Assembly: GCF_902506495.1 (NCBI RefSeq)
Contig: NZ_LR733264.1
Location: 1,291,312 to 1,355,311, forward strand
DNA from: Pseudomonas sp. 8O
GTDB lineage: Bacteria; Pseudomonadota; Gammaproteobacteria; Pseudomonadales; Pseudomonadaceae
Length of the DNA stretch: 64,000 nucleotides
Direction of reading: 5' to 3'
Shown: in pieces, positions 26,864 through 38,451 of the stretch
Layout of the letters: the number at the start of each line of letters is the position of its first letter
Numbering within the stretch: position 1 is the first letter of the stretch
Notes under the pieces: model-generated
The model's database searches: none
Told to the model about the DNA's origin: nothing
The model's input: only the letters and a program-made list of their open reading frames with translations
Made by a program: the position numbers and the translations under genes

Positions 26864-28084
26864 ATGGCTATCGAGATCAAAGCCCCAACCTTCCCGGAAT
26901 CGGTTGCCGACGGCACCGTGGCCACCTGGCACAAGAAGCCGGGCGAAGCGGTCAAGCGTGATGAGCTGATCGTCGACATCGAAACCGACAAGGTCGTGAT
27001 CGAAGTACTGGCCGAGGCCGACGGCGTTCTGGCTGAAATCATCAAGAACGAAGGCGACACCGTTCTTTCCAACGAACTGCTGGGTAAGCTGACCGAAGGC
27101 GGCGCTGCCGCCGCTGCTCCGGCTGCCGCACCGGCCGCCGCCGCTTCGGCTCCAGCTGCTGCTCCGGCTGCCGCCGCTGGCGACGACGCCATCCTCTCGC
27201 CGGCCGCGCGCAAGCTGGCCGAAGAGAACGGCATCGACCCCAACAGCATCGCCGGCACCGGCAAAGGTGGCCGAGTGACCAAGGAAGACGTGGTCGCTGC
27301 CGTCGAAGCCAAGAAGAACGCCCCGGCGGCTGCCAAGCCTGCCGCTGCTCCGGCCGCTGCTGCTGTCGTCGCCGCTGGCGACCGCACCGAGAAGCGTGTG
27401 CCGATGACCCGCCTGCGCGCCAAGATTGCCGAGCGCCTGGTCGAGGCTCAGTCCTCCATGGCCATGCTGACCACCTTCAACGAAGTCGACATGACTGAAG
27501 TCATGGCCCTGCGTTCGAAGTACAAGGACCTGTTCGAGAAGTCCCACAATGGCGTGCGCCTGGGCTTCATGTCGTTCTTCGTCAAGGCCGCCACCGAAGC
27601 GCTGAAGCGCTTCCCGGCAGTCAACGCCTCGATCGACGGCAACGACATCGTTTACCACGGCTATGCCGACATCGGTGTTGCCGTGTCCAGCGACCGCGGC
27701 CTGGTCGTTCCGGTACTGCGCAACGCCGAGCAGATGAGCCTGGCTGAAATCGAGAGCGGCATCGCCACCTTCGGCAAGAAAGCCAAAGACGGCAAGCTGT
27801 CGATCGAAGAAATGACCGGCGGCACCTTCACCATCACCAACGGTGGTACCTTCGGTTCGATGATGTCGACGCCGATCGTTAACCCGCCGCAGGCAGCCAT
27901 CCTGGGTATGCACAACATCATCCAGCGCCCGATGGCGATCAATGGTCAGGTGGTGATCCGCCCGATGATGTATCTGGCGCTGTCTTACGACCACCGCCTG
28001 ATTGATGGTAAGGAAGCCGTGACCTTCCTGGTGACCATCAAGAACTTGCTTGAAGACCCGGCTCGCCTGCTGCTGGAAATCTAA
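26864..28084 (+). CDS. sucB: Dihydrolipoyllysine succinyltransferase (E2)
   Basis: A 406-residue E2 core of 2-oxoglutarate dehydrogenase. It has an N-terminal lipoyl domain with the lysine in [19 protein letters not shown], an alanine/proline-rich linker (about residues 82-105), a peripheral subunit-binding domain ([34 protein letters not shown]), a second Ala-Pro linker, and the catalytic domain with [15 protein letters not shown] near the C terminus, whose histidine is catalytic. It follows sucA and precedes lpdG in the same operon, with AAGGAAA upstream of the ATG. Confidence 0.96.
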   Translation: MAIEIKAPTFPESVADGTVATWHKKPGEAVKRDELIVDIETDKVVIEVLAEADGVLAEIIKNEGDTVLSNELLGKLTEGGAAAAAPAAAPAAAASAPAAAPAAAAGDDAILSPAARKLAEENGIDPNSIAGTGKGGRVTKEDVVAAVEAKKNAPAAAKPAAAPAAAAVVAAGDRTEKRVPMTRLRAKIAERLVEAQSSMAMLTTFNEVDMTEVMALRSKYKDLFEKSHNGVRLGFMSFFVKAATEALKRFPAVNASIDGNDIVYHGYADIGVAVSSDRGLVVPVLRNAEQMSLAEIESGIATFGKKAKDGKLSIEEMTGGTFTITNGGTFGSMMSTPIVNPPQAAILGMHNIIQRPMAINGQVVIRPMMYLALSYDHRLIDGKEAVTFLVTIKNLLEDPARLLLEI

Positions 28085-29587
<1,503 letters not shown>

Positions 29588-29829
29588 GCGAAATGGCCGG
29601 CAGTGGCCGGTCACTGCAGTAGTTGTTGTAAGCCGCCGTGGCAGGCGGGGCGTCGTGTAATCGCCTCATCGCTACGGTGGTGTTTGCAAGCAGAACCACG
29701 TCGGGTGGCTCGCGTCGAGTTCGACTCGCAGCGGCAAAGCCCGGCGGACTGCTTCGGCAGTCACAGGTGGCGCGGTATCACAAGTACAGCGCCGAATGCG
29801 CAATACCTAAACGAAGACGGTAGACAAGC
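29588..29829 (+). other. lpdG-sucC spacer, no gene
   Basis: 242 bp without a convincing gene. CAGTG-GCCGGT-CACTG (about 29599-29614) could form a weak hairpin. No clear promoter is seen, so sucCD may be read through from upstream. Confidence 0.5.
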
Positions 29830-30996
29830 ATGAATCTTCACGAGTATCAGGGTAAGCAGCTGTTCGCTGAATACGGCCTGCCCGTATCCAAGGGCTTCGC
29901 GGTAGACACCCCGGAAGAAGCCGCAGAAGCCTGCGAAAAAATCGGCGGCAGCGAGTGGGTTGTCAAGGCTCAGGTCCACGCTGGTGGCCGCGGTAAAGCC
30001 GGTGGCGTAAAGCTGGTCAAGAGCAAAGAAGACGCCAAGGCCTTCGCCGCCAACTGGCTGGGCAAGCGTCTGGTGACTTACCAGACTGACGCCAATGGTC
30101 AGCCGGTCAGCAAAATCCTGGTCGAATCCTGCACCGACATCGCCAAGGAGCTGTACCTGGGCGCTGTAGTGGACCGCTCCAGCCGTCGCATCGTGTTCAT
30201 GGCTTCCACCGAAGGTGGCGTGGACATCGAGAAAGTGGCCCACGAAACCCCTGAGAAAATCCTCAAAGCCACCGTTGATCCGCTGGTCGGCGCTCAGCCG
30301 TACCAGGGCCGCGAGCTGGCTTTCCAGCTGGGTCTGGAAGGCAAGCAAGTCGCTCAGTTCGCCAAGATCTTCGTAGGTCTGGCCAAGCTGTTCAAAGATC
30401 ACGATCTGGCTCTGCTGGAAGTCAACCCGCTGGTCATCAAGGCCGACGGTGACCTGCACTGCCTGGACGCGAAGATCAACATCGACGCTAACGCCATGTA
30501 CCGTCAGCCTAAGCTGAAGACCTTCCACGACCCGTCGCAAGACGATCCTCGTGAAGCCCACGCTGCCAGCTTCGAGCTGAACTACGTGGCCCTGGAAGGC
30601 AACATCGGCTGCATGGTCAACGGTGCCGGCCTGGCCATGGGTACCATGGACATCGTCAACCTGCACGGCGGCAAGCCAGCCAACTTCCTCGACGTAGGTG
30701 GCGGCGCAACCAAAGAGCGCGTGACCGAAGCCTTCAAGATCATCCTGTCCGACAGCAACGTCGCTGCCGTTCTGGTGAACATCTTCGGTGGCATCGTTCG
30801 TTGCGACATGATTGCCGAAGGCATCATCGGCGCGGTGAAAGAAGTCGGCGTGAAAATCCCGGTGGTCGTCCGCCTGGAAGGTAACAACGCTGAGCTGGGC
30901 GCCAAGGTCCTGGCTGAAAGCGGCCTGAACATCATCGCGGCAACCAGCCTGACCGACGCTGCTCAGCAAGTCGTCAAAGCTGCGGAGGGCAAGTAA
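29830..30996 (+). CDS. sucC: Succinyl-CoA synthetase beta subunit (ADP-forming)
   Basis: A 388-residue protein, [25 protein letters not shown]. It has the ATP-grasp domain ([27 protein letters not shown]), [34 protein letters not shown] (Mg/nucleotide site) and the C-terminal [44 protein letters not shown] domain. Together with SucD it makes succinate and ATP from succinyl-CoA. The stop codon overlaps the sucD ATG by one base (TAATG), so translation is coupled. Confidence 0.97.
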   Translation: MNLHEYQGKQLFAEYGLPVSKGFAVDTPEEAAEACEKIGGSEWVVKAQVHAGGRGKAGGVKLVKSKEDAKAFAANWLGKRLVTYQTDANGQPVSKILVESCTDIAKELYLGAVVDRSSRRIVFMASTEGGVDIEKVAHETPEKILKATVDPLVGAQPYQGRELAFQLGLEGKQVAQFAKIFVGLAKLFKDHDLALLEVNPLVIKADGDLHCLDAKINIDANAMYRQPKLKTFHDPSQDDPREAHAASFELNYVALEGNIGCMVNGAGLAMGTMDIVNLHGGKPANFLDVGGGATKERVTEAFKIILSDSNVAAVLVNIFGGIVRCDMIAEGIIGAVKEVGVKIPVVVRLEGNNAELGAKVLAESGLNIIAATSLTDAAQQVVKAAEGK

Positions 30997-31883
30997 TGAG
31001 CGTCCTGATCAATAAAGACACCAAAGTCATCTGCCAGGGCTTCACCGGCTCGCAGGGTACTTTCCACTCCGAACAAGCCATCGCCTACGGCACCAAGATG
31101 GTTGGCGGCGTGACTCCGGGCAAAGGTGGCACTACCCACCTGGGCCTGCCAGTGTTCAACACTGTCAAAGAAGCTGTCGAAGCCACCGGCGCTGACGCTT
31201 CGGTCATCTACGTTCCGGCTCCGTTCTGCAAAGACTCGATCCTGGAAGCTGCATTCGGCGGCATCAAGCTGATCGTCTGCATCACCGAAGGCATTCCTAC
31301 CCTGGATATGCTGGATGCCAAGGTCATCTGCGACGAGCTGGGCATTACTCTGATCGGCCCGAACTGCCCGGGCGTGATCACTCCCGGCGAGTGCAAGATC
31401 GGCATCATGCCGGGTCACATCCACCTGCCAGGCAAGGTAGGCATCGTGTCGCGTTCCGGCACCCTGACCTATGAAGCCGTTAAGCAGACCACCGACGCCG
31501 GTTTCGGTCAGTCCACCTGCGTGGGCATCGGCGGTGACCCCATCCCGGGCTCCAACTTCATCGATATCCTGAAGTTGTTCCAGGAAGATCCGAAGACCGA
31601 AGCGATCGTCATGATCGGTGAGATCGGCGGTTCGGCTGAAGAAGAAGCGGCTGCCTACATCAAGGCCAACGTCACCAAGCCTGTAGTTTCCTACATCGCT
31701 GGTGTGACCGCTCCTCCCGGCAAGCGCATGGGCCATGCTGGCGCCATCATCTCCGGCGGCAAGGGCACTGCAGACGAGAAATTCGCTGCACTGCAAGACG
31801 CTGGCGTGAAAACCGTGCGTTCCCTGGCGGACATCGGCAAGGCCCTGGCCGAGCTGACCGGTTGGGAAGTCAAGAAGGCCTAA
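30996..31883 (+). CDS. sucD: Succinyl-CoA synthetase alpha subunit
   Basis: A 295-residue protein, [38 protein letters not shown]. The CoA-binding Rossmann domain comes first, then [41 protein letters not shown] and [32 protein letters not shown], whose histidine is phosphorylated in catalysis. It ends the operon; a strong terminator follows at 31903-31932. Confidence 0.97.
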   Translation: MSVLINKDTKVICQGFTGSQGTFHSEQAIAYGTKMVGGVTPGKGGTTHLGLPVFNTVKEAVEATGADASVIYVPAPFCKDSILEAAFGGIKLIVCITEGIPTLDMLDAKVICDELGITLIGPNCPGVITPGECKIGIMPGHIHLPGKVGIVSRSGTLTYEAVKQTTDAGFGQSTCVGIGGDPIPGSNFIDILKLFQEDPKTEAIVMIGEIGGSAEEEAAAYIKANVTKPVVSYIAGVTAPPGKRMGHAGAIISGGKGTADEKFAALQDAGVKTVRSLADIGKALAELTGWEVKKA

Positions 31884-31902
31884 GCCTTCGCTGACTGCTC
31901 GC

Positions 31903-31932
31903 AAAAAAGGCCACCCTCGGGTGGCCTTTTTT
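31903..31932 (+). terminator. Rho-independent terminator of the suc operon
   Basis: GGCCACCC (31909-31916) pairs with GGGTGGCC (31919-31926), preceded by A6 and followed by T6. Confidence 0.93.
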
Positions 31933-32042
31933 GTTTTTGAACGCGTGCGTATCTGGCGATACGCATCTTCTGACGCCTTATCCCGCAAGCGGGGCAGGGG
32001 GCTTCAGGCCGGGCATTGGATGCACATATGCGCCGCCAGCTT

Positions 32043-34115
32043 TTAGTCGAACTGGTACTGCACGCCCGCGCCAACATACCAGGCGCGCTCGGGACCAGGT
32101 TCGTAGTAGCGGCCGTTGCCGTCACCGACTATCACCGACCCGATGTATTCCCGATCCAGCAGGTTGTCGATGCGCAGCACCTGGTTGAAGGTCAGCGCAC
32201 CGGCCTTCTGCTCGAAGCGTGCCTGCCAGTTGAACAACGCATGGCTGGGCGCCGCCTTGGCGGTATTGCTGTCCTCGACATAGAGCTTGCTGCGGTACAG
32301 ACCTTCGATGGCGGTGCTGAAGCCCTCGACCGGTTGCCAGGCCAGTTCGCCATACAGCGTACGTGCGGGAATGCCGGGCAGATGGTTACCGTCTTCGATC
32401 AGCCGGCCGTTGCTGGTGAAATCCTTGCTGTAAGTGGCATCGATCTGGGTGTAGGCGAGGTTGGCACGCAAGGTGTCGCTCAAGCGGCTTTCCAGTGCCA
32501 GCTCGACGCCCCGGCGGCGGGTCTGTGCGGCGTTCTGGAAGCGACTACGGCCACCGTTGGCGGACTCCACCACCAGTTCGTCGTCGGTGTCGATCTGGAA
32601 CAACGCCAGCTGCAGGCTGGTCGCTTGTGCGAGGCGGGCCTTGAGGCCGACTTCAATTTGTTCGCTGGTGGCCGGTTTCAGCTCGAAGCCGAAGCTGTTG
32701 CCGGGGCCGGAATAGGACAGCTCGTTCAGCGTCGGCGTCTCCAGCCCCTTGCCCCAGCTGGCATAGATATTCAGAGCCGGCAGCAGGGCATAACTGGCGC
32801 CCAAGGTTGGCGTCAGCTCGCGGTAGGTGACCGAGCCGCTGTCGTCGCCATTGCTCAGGAAGCGGTCATCCACGTCGAACTCCACCTGGCTGTGGCGTAG
32901 ACCAGCCTGTAGGTCGAGTTTGCCCAGTTGCCAGGCTGCCTGGACGTAGGGCGACAGACTGGTGACCTCGTTGCGCTCGTCGCGGCGCAGATTACCTTTC
33001 ACCCCCAGGGTGGCGCCGACGAAGTTCTCGTAGCCCTGGCGGTCATCGCGCGAATAGTCGTAGTCCAGGCCGGTGGTGACGGTCAACAGGCTGCTGCCGA
33101 GATTGAACGACTGGATCCAGCGATTGCCGATGCCGTGGAAGCGCCGCTCGAAGTCGATCACGCCGCCTGACTGAGACGCCGGTGCCTGCACAAAGACAGG
33201 AATCGACTGGTACTGAATCACCCGCCGTGTGCCGCTGTAGAGCGTGCTCTGCCAGGTGCCAGCGGCGAAGCTGCGCTCGTAGTTGAGGGCGAATTGGCGA
33301 TGATCGACAGTCTTGCGCGTATCGAACTGCAGTGCGCTGGGCGCGGCAGATCGCCGATCAGCCTGTACCTGATCCCAGGTCAGACCCTGCGGGTCCTGGG
33401 TGTCGTTCTGATCCAGTTCGCTGAAGCTCAGGCTGAGCTTGCTGAGGTCATCCGGGTACAGAGTCAGCTTGGCGAAGGTCTTGTCGAGGATGGCGCCGCT
33501 GTGGTCGCGGTAACCGTCGGTCTCGAAATGCGAGCGGTTGATGATGAAACCAGCTTTGTCGTTGCCGCCTTCGGCTGAAACGCGGGTACGGTTGGTGCCG
33601 TAAGCGGCCTGGGAAGTATCGAGCGCGACCTTGGGGGTACCTTCGCCATCGCGCGAGAACAGCTGGATGACTCCACCGGAGTTGCTGCCGTAGACGCTGG
33701 CGAATGGCCCGCGCAGGACCTCGATGCGCTCCAGGGTGTCGAGGTCAAAGGTCGCTGCCTGGCCCTGGCCGTCCGGGTTGGACAGCGGCACACCATCGGC
33801 CAGCAGCTTGATGCCGCGAATGCCGAAGGCCGAGCGGGCGCCGAAGCCGCGTGAGGATATCTGCAGGTCCTGCGCGTAGTTCTGCCGGTTCTGCACCACC
33901 AGCCCCGGCACACTGCCGAGCGCCTCGGAAAGATTGACGCCTGGTTTACCCAGAGTGGCCTGTTCGGCATCAATGCGGTTGACCGAGAAGGGCAGTTGCC
34001 AGCCGCTGGCCTGGTAGCGGCTGCCGGTGATCACCAGTTCGTCGATCTCGTAGGGCGTCTGCTCGGCCAGTGTCAGTCCTGGGAGCAGGGCGATGCAGGT
34101 CAACTTGAGGCGCAT
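32043..34115 (-). CDS. pqqU: TonB-dependent receptor, YncD/PqqU-like (probable PQQ uptake)
   Basis: A 690-residue outer-membrane receptor. It has a short signal peptide (MRLKLTCIALLPGLTLA) and a TonB-box-like DELVITGSR. The plug contains VNLSEALGSVPGLVVQNRQNYAQDLQISSRGFGARSAFGIRGIKLLADGVPLSNPDGQGQA, and the barrel contains RKTVDHRQFALNYERS, IQYQSIPVF and GSVIVGDGNGRYYEPGPERAWYVG. These segments align closely, by memory, with E. coli YncD, since renamed PqqU for its role in importing pyrroloquinoline quinone. It is divergent from a PQQ-dependent dehydrogenase, so PQQ is a plausible ligand here. No riboswitch or Fur box was recognised upstream. PQQ specificity is inference; a general TonB receptor is the fallback call. 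Confidence 0.75.
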   Translation of the reverse strand: MRLKLTCIALLPGLTLAEQTPYEIDELVITGSRYQASGWQLPFSVNRIDAEQATLGKPGVNLSEALGSVPGLVVQNRQNYAQDLQISSRGFGARSAFGIRGIKLLADGVPLSNPDGQGQAATFDLDTLERIEVLRGPFASVYGSNSGGVIQLFSRDGEGTPKVALDTSQAAYGTNRTRVSAEGGNDKAGFIINRSHFETDGYRDHSGAILDKTFAKLTLYPDDLSKLSLSFSELDQNDTQDPQGLTWDQVQADRRSAAPSALQFDTRKTVDHRQFALNYERSFAAGTWQSTLYSGTRRVIQYQSIPVFVQAPASQSGGVIDFERRFHGIGNRWIQSFNLGSSLLTVTTGLDYDYSRDDRQGYENFVGATLGVKGNLRRDERNEVTSLSPYVQAAWQLGKLDLQAGLRHSQVEFDVDDRFLSNGDDSGSVTYRELTPTLGASYALLPALNIYASWGKGLETPTLNELSYSGPGNSFGFELKPATSEQIEVGLKARLAQATSLQLALFQIDTDDELVVESANGGRSRFQNAAQTRRRGVELALESRLSDTLRANLAYTQIDATYSKDFTSNGRLIEDGNHLPGIPARTLYGELAWQPVEGFSTAIEGLYRSKLYVEDSNTAKAAPSHALFNWQARFEQKAGALTFNQVLRIDNLLDREYIGSVIVGDGNGRYYEPGPERAWYVGAGVQYQFD

Positions 34116-34525
34116 GTAGCGATCCTTTTTCAGGTTCTTCTTTTACGTACCGTTGCAGGTGCGGTTGATGTTCACCGCGGCGCAAACGTTGCCAGCGCTA
34201 CGTGGCGTCGGCAGGGCTAGGCCATCGCAGGCCGCTGAATCAAGTGATATCCATGGGTCGTGCCAGGTTTGATGAATGATTGGCGAGCCGCGTGAGCGCA
34301 AGGCTTGAGTTGTCCCGAAAACACCGTCCAATGACCATGGCCAGAAGGTTCGCAGCGGCTGCGACATTGGTCGTGGTGCTTTGGTTGCATGCCGGCGCCG
34401 CGAGGCCTGCGTGGCTTCGGACGTGCAAAAGAGCCTCGAAGGGTAGCAGGCGAGCCCCCGAGATACGGTCGTGAGCGAGGCGAATTTGTTTCCACGCATT
34501 TTGCCACTGCTCTGTGGCCTGCCGC
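34116..34525. other. Intergenic region between receptor and alcohol dehydrogenase
   Basis: This part of the 610-bp divergent gap has no supported gene; minus-strand open frames here start in the control region and look like chance. It should hold the receptor promoter, which I could not pinpoint. Confidence 0.5.
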
Positions 34526-34564
34526 TGTAGCGTCGCTGCGACAGCTGTCGCGTTCGACGCTACA
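34526..34564 (+). promoter_or_regulatory. Upstream activator dyad of the sigma54 promoter
   Basis: TGTAGCGTCG (34526-34535) and CGACGCTACA (34555-34564) are a perfect inverted repeat. They enclose the perfect 14-bp palindrome GCGACAGCTGTCGC (34538-34551) with almost the same centre. It can also be read as two neighbouring TGT(A/C)GCG dyads. The centre lies about 132 bp upstream of the predicted start, typical for an enhancer-binding protein. Confidence 0.7.
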
Positions 34565-34650
34565 CCTGTTGCGCGCCAGTGCTGCGTCCGTTGTCTCCGT
34601 CAAAGGCGCAAGACCCCGGCAAACAAAGGCTTCAGCCATTCTCACGGGCC

Positions 34651-34666
34651 TGGCACAGCCATTGCT
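34651..34666 (+). promoter_or_regulatory. Sigma54 (-24/-12) promoter of the alcohol dehydrogenase operon
   Basis: TGGCAC-AGCCA-TTGCT matches the consensus TGGCAC-N5-TTGCW; GG (34652-34653) and GC (34664-34665) are exactly 10 bases apart. The start is expected near 34677, about 50 bases before the ATG. Confidence 0.85.
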
Positions 34667-34725
34667 CCAGCGCTTGCAAGCCGCGATATCGAGTTCGCGG
34701 TCACAACAAGAACTGGAGAAAAACC

Positions 34726-36903
34726 ATGAGTTCGATTGGCCTCGACCTGCCTATCGCCCGCTCGACGTTCGACAGGCAACCCACCTTGTGCCTCCCGCGT
34801 ACTGCCCTGGTCGCAGCCTTGCTGTTGACCGGCTTCTGTCAGGCGGTGCAGGCCGCCGATGTTGACGGCGAGCGCATCATCGCTGCCGACCAGGAGCCCG
34901 GTAACTGGATGAGCCATGGGCGTACCTATGATGAGCAACGCTACAGCCCGCTGGAGCAGATCAACCAGCAGAACGTCGACAAGCTCGGCCTGGCCTGGAG
35001 CTACAAGCTGGACATCGACCGTGGTGTGGAAGCCACGCCTATCGTGGTCGATGGCGTGATGTACACCACCGGGCCGTTCTCGGTGGTCTACGCACTGGAT
35101 GCGCGTAACGGCAAGCTGTTGTGGAAGTACGACCCGAAATCCGACCGCAGCCGTGCCGGTGAAGCCTGCTGCGATGCGGTCAACCGTGGCGTGGCAGTAT
35201 GGAAGGGAAAGGTTTACGTCGGTGTGCTCGACGGCCGCCTTGAGGCCATCGACGCCAAGACGGGCGAGCGCGTCTGGTCGGTCGATACCCGCGCCGATCA
35301 CAAGCGCAGCTACACCATCACCGGCGCGCCTCGTGTGGTGAACGGCAAGGTGATCATCGGCAATGGTGGTGCCGAGTTTGGCGTGCGTGGCTATGTCACT
35401 GCTTATGACGCCGAGAGCGGCAAGCAGGCCTGGCGTTTCTATACCGTGCCGGGAGATCCCAAGCTGCCGCCGGAAGACAAGGCCATGGAGATCGCCGCCA
35501 AAACCTGGCATGGCGATGCCTTCGCCGAGCAGGGTGGGGGTGGTACCGCCTGGGATTCCTTCGCTTTCGATCCGGAGCTGAATCTGCTCTACATCGGCGT
35601 CGGCAATGGTTCGCTGTGGGATCCAAAATGGCGAAGTGAGGCCAAGGGCGACAACCTGTTCCTGTCCTCCATCGTCGCCATCAATGCCGATACCGGCGAG
35701 TACGCCTGGCACTACCAGACCACGCCGGGCGATGCCTGGGACTTCACCGCAACCCAGCACATGATCCTCGCCGAGCTGCAGATCGATGGCAGGGAACGCA
35801 AGGTGCTGATGCAGGCGCCGAAGAACGGCTTCTTCTACGTCATCGACCGTGCCACCGGCGAGCTGCTGTCGGCCGAAAACATCGTGCCGGTGAACTGGGC
35901 CAAGGGCATCGACATGAAGACCGGTCGGCCCATCGTCGACGACGAGGCCGCCGCCTACTGGAAGGACGGCAAGCGCAAGCTGGTGACCCCGGCGTTCTGG
36001 GGCGCGCACGACTGGCACCCGATGTCGTTCAACCCCAAGACCGGCCTGGTCTACATTCCGGCGCACATCATGTCCGCCTACTACGAGCACATCCCGGAGG
36101 CGCCTGCGCGCAACCCGTTCAAGAGCATGTACCAGCTCGGCCTGCGCACCGGCATGATGCCGGAAGGCCCGGATGGGCTGCTGGAGATGGCCAAGACCTG
36201 GTCAGGCAAGCTGATCGCCTGGGATCCGGTGAAGCAGCAGGCGGCCTGGGAAGTGCCCTATATCACGATCTTCAACGGCGGCACGCTGAGCACTGCCGGC
36301 AACCTGGTGTTCGAGGGCAGCGCCGATGGCCGCGTGATCGCCTACGCCGCCGAGGATGGCAAGAAGCTCTGGGAGCAGCCGGCTGCCAGTGGCGTGATGG
36401 CTGCGCCGATCACCTATTCGGTGGACGGTGAACAGTACGTCACCTTCATGGCCGGCTGGGGCGGGGCGTTCTCCACTTTCGCTGGTGCCCTGTCGCTACG
36501 GGCCGGCGTGCAGCCTTTCGCCCAGGTGCTGACATACAAGCTCGGTGGCACAGCCAAGTTGCAGGAGCCTGCACCGCCTGCCGATGCGCCGAAGCCACCA
36601 GCGCTGACCGCCGATGCTGCCACCGTCGAGGCGGGCGCCAAGCTGTATGACGGCTACTGCTCGCAATGCCACGGCATCCATGCGGTGAGCGGCGGCGTGC
36701 TGCCGGATCTGCGAAAGATGGCGCCGGAGAAGCATCAGATGTTCCTTGGCATCCTCTACGGCGGCCGCGTGCCGGACGGCATGCCGTCGTTCGCCGAGGC
36801 CTTCGATGCCAAGCAGGTCGATCAGATCCATCAGTACCTGATCAAGCGTGCTCACGACCTTCAGGAAGAAGGCGACGCCTGGAAGAAATTCAGCGCCAAC
36901 TGA
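34726..36903 (+). CDS. PQQ-dependent quinohemoprotein alcohol dehydrogenase (type II)
   Basis: A 725-residue periplasmic enzyme. ATG 34726 has CTGGAG upstream and opens an unusually long signal sequence with cleavage near AVQA-ADVDG (about residue 43). The beta-propeller domain shows WSYKLDIDRGVEATPIVVDGVMYTT, the adjacent cysteine pair GEACCDAVNRG (148-149) typical of quinoprotein dehydrogenases, and GDAWDFTATQHMI, probably holding the active-site aspartate. A C-terminal cytochrome c domain binds heme through CSQCH (645-649), with a distal methionine in VPDGMPSF. This architecture is type II ADH, which oxidises alcohols and passes electrons through heme to azurin or a similar carrier. Substrate is open; ethanol, butanol and diols are known for the family. 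Confidence 0.92.
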   Translation: MSSIGLDLPIARSTFDRQPTLCLPRTALVAALLLTGFCQAVQAADVDGERIIAADQEPGNWMSHGRTYDEQRYSPLEQINQQNVDKLGLAWSYKLDIDRGVEATPIVVDGVMYTTGPFSVVYALDARNGKLLWKYDPKSDRSRAGEACCDAVNRGVAVWKGKVYVGVLDGRLEAIDAKTGERVWSVDTRADHKRSYTITGAPRVVNGKVIIGNGGAEFGVRGYVTAYDAESGKQAWRFYTVPGDPKLPPEDKAMEIAAKTWHGDAFAEQGGGGTAWDSFAFDPELNLLYIGVGNGSLWDPKWRSEAKGDNLFLSSIVAINADTGEYAWHYQTTPGDAWDFTATQHMILAELQIDGRERKVLMQAPKNGFFYVIDRATGELLSAENIVPVNWAKGIDMKTGRPIVDDEAAAYWKDGKRKLVTPAFWGAHDWHPMSFNPKTGLVYIPAHIMSAYYEHIPEAPARNPFKSMYQLGLRTGMMPEGPDGLLEMAKTWSGKLIAWDPVKQQAAWEVPYITIFNGGTLSTAGNLVFEGSADGRVIAYAAEDGKKLWEQPAASGVMAAPITYSVDGEQYVTFMAGWGGAFSTFAGALSLRAGVQPFAQVLTYKLGGTAKLQEPAPPADAPKPPALTADAATVEAGAKLYDGYCSQCHGIHAVSGGVLPDLRKMAPEKHQMFLGILYGGRVPDGMPSFAEAFDAKQVDQIHQYLIKRAHDLQEEGDAWKKFSAN

Positions 36904-36967
36904 CCCATGCGGGCGCGCGTCTTCCTGGCGTGCGCTCGTCCGCCAACTCCATGCAGCGAGAGCGACC

Positions 36968-38401
36968 ATGAGCGAAACCACATACCAGAATTACATCGAC
37001 AATACCTTCGTTGGCAGCGACAAGCTGATCGAAGTGCGCAATCCGGCCAACGGCGAACTACTGGCGCGTATCCCCGAGGCCAGCAACGAGCAAGTCGAGC
37101 GCGCCATCGCTGCGGCACGCAAAGCGCAGAAGGGCTGGGCCGCCAAACCGGCTATCGAACGTGCCGGCTATCTGCGCCGCGTCGCAGAGAAGGTACGTGC
37201 CAACGCACCGCGTCTGGCCCAGATCATCACCCGCGAAGGCGGTAAGGTGCCGGCGCTGGCCGAGGTGGAGGTCAACTTCACCGCCGACTATCTGGATTAC
37301 ATGGCCGAATGGGCACGTCGTCTCGAGGGCGAAGTGCTGACCAGCGACCGTATTGGCGAACACATCTTCCTGCTGCGCAAGCCACTGGGCGTGGTGGCCG
37401 GCATCCTGCCATGGAACTTCCCGTTCTTCCTCATCGCGCGCAAGATGGCGCCGGCGCTGCTGACCGGCAACACCATCGTCATCAAGCCTAGCGAGGAAAC
37501 CCCGATCAACTGCTTCGAGTTCGCCAAACTGGTGGCTGAAGTGGGCCTGCCGACCGGTGTGTTCAACGTTGTCGGCGGCACTGGCGCAGGTGCCGGCAGC
37601 GCCCTGACCAGCCATGCCGGAGTCGACCTGATCAGCTTCACCGGCAGCGTCGGTACCGGCTCGCGGATCATGGCCGCTGCCGCGCCGCACATCACCAAAC
37701 TCAACCTTGAGTTGGGCGGCAAGGCGCCGGCCATCGTTCTGGCCGATGCCGACCTTGACCTGGCGGTGAACGCCATCAAGGCCTCACGGGTGATCAACAG
37801 CGGACAGGTGTGCAACTGTGCCGAGCGCGTCTACGTCGAGCGCAAGGTGGCCGACCAGTTCATCGACAAGATCGCCTCGGCGATGGCCGTCACTCGTTAT
37901 GGTGATCCGTCTGCCCATGCCGACCTGGATATGGGCCCGCTGATCAACCAGGCCGGCCTGGACAAGGTGGCGCAGATGGTGCGCACGGCGGTCGGGCAGG
38001 GCGCCCAGGTGATCACCGGCGGCGCGGTGGCTGATCTGGGCCAGGGCTTTCACTACCAACCGACCGTGCTGGCCGGCTGCGCCAGCGACATGGAGATCAT
38101 GCGCAAGGAAATCTTCGGCCCGGTCCTGCCGATCCAGATCGTCGATGATCTGGACGAAGCTATCTTGCGGGCCAACGACAGCGAGTACGGGCTGACCTCG
38201 TCGATCTACACCCGCAATCTCAGCGCCGCGCTCAAGGCTAGCCGCGAGCTGGACTTCGGCGAGACCTACATCAACCGCGAGAACTTCGAGGCGATGCAGG
38301 GCTTCCACGCCGGTACGCGAAAGTCCGGGATCGGTGGCGCGGATGGCAAGCACGGGTTGTACGAGTACACCCACACCCATGTGATCTACGCACAGGAATA
38401 A
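36968..38401 (+). CDS. aldA: Aldehyde dehydrogenase, lactaldehyde/glycolaldehyde type (AldA-like)
   Basis: A 477-residue NAD-dependent aldehyde dehydrogenase starting MSETTYQNYIDNTFVGSDKLIEVRNPANGELLARI. PWNFPFFLIARKMAPALLTGNTIVIKPSEETP binds NAD, LELGGKAPAIVLADADLDLAV contains the general-base glutamate, and NSGQVCNCAERVYVE contains the catalytic cysteine. The C terminus REN..FHAGTRKSGIGGADGKHGLYEYTHTHVIY resembles E. coli AldA. It lies 64 bp after the alcohol dehydrogenase, so alcohol to aldehyde (periplasm) to acid (cytoplasm) is the likely path. A terminator-like hairpin with T6 follows (38419-38451). Confidence 0.9.
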   Translation: MSETTYQNYIDNTFVGSDKLIEVRNPANGELLARIPEASNEQVERAIAAARKAQKGWAAKPAIERAGYLRRVAEKVRANAPRLAQIITREGGKVPALAEVEVNFTADYLDYMAEWARRLEGEVLTSDRIGEHIFLLRKPLGVVAGILPWNFPFFLIARKMAPALLTGNTIVIKPSEETPINCFEFAKLVAEVGLPTGVFNVVGGTGAGAGSALTSHAGVDLISFTGSVGTGSRIMAAAAPHITKLNLELGGKAPAIVLADADLDLAVNAIKASRVINSGQVCNCAERVYVERKVADQFIDKIASAMAVTRYGDPSAHADLDMGPLINQAGLDKVAQMVRTAVGQGAQVITGGAVADLGQGFHYQPTVLAGCASDMEIMRKEIFGPVLPIQIVDDLDEAILRANDSEYGLTSSIYTRNLSAALKASRELDFGETYINRENFEAMQGFHAGTRKSGIGGADGKHGLYEYTHTHVIYAQE

Positions 38402-38418
38402 GGCGCGACGTTTGGGGT

Positions 38419-38451
38419 GGCCAGTGCGTGAGTGCTGGCCCGCTCTTTTTT
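38419..38451 (+). terminator. Terminator after aldA
   Basis: GGCCAG (38419-38424) pairs with CTGGCC (38435-38440), followed by CGCTC and six T (38446-38451). Between here and 38617 no gene is seen; a TGGGCT-TT-AGCCCA palindrome lies at 38592-38605. Confidence 0.7.

Noticed and set aside
24436..27423. A 995-codon open frame antisense to sucA and sucB
   Set aside because: It mirrors sucAB codons; the Ala-rich start is the reverse of the E2 Ala/Pro linker. No ribosome-binding site or domain.
34217..34645. Minus-strand 142-codon frame in the receptor/dehydrogenase gap
   Set aside because: Arg/Pro/His-rich with no motif and it overlaps the sigma54 enhancer; likely chance.
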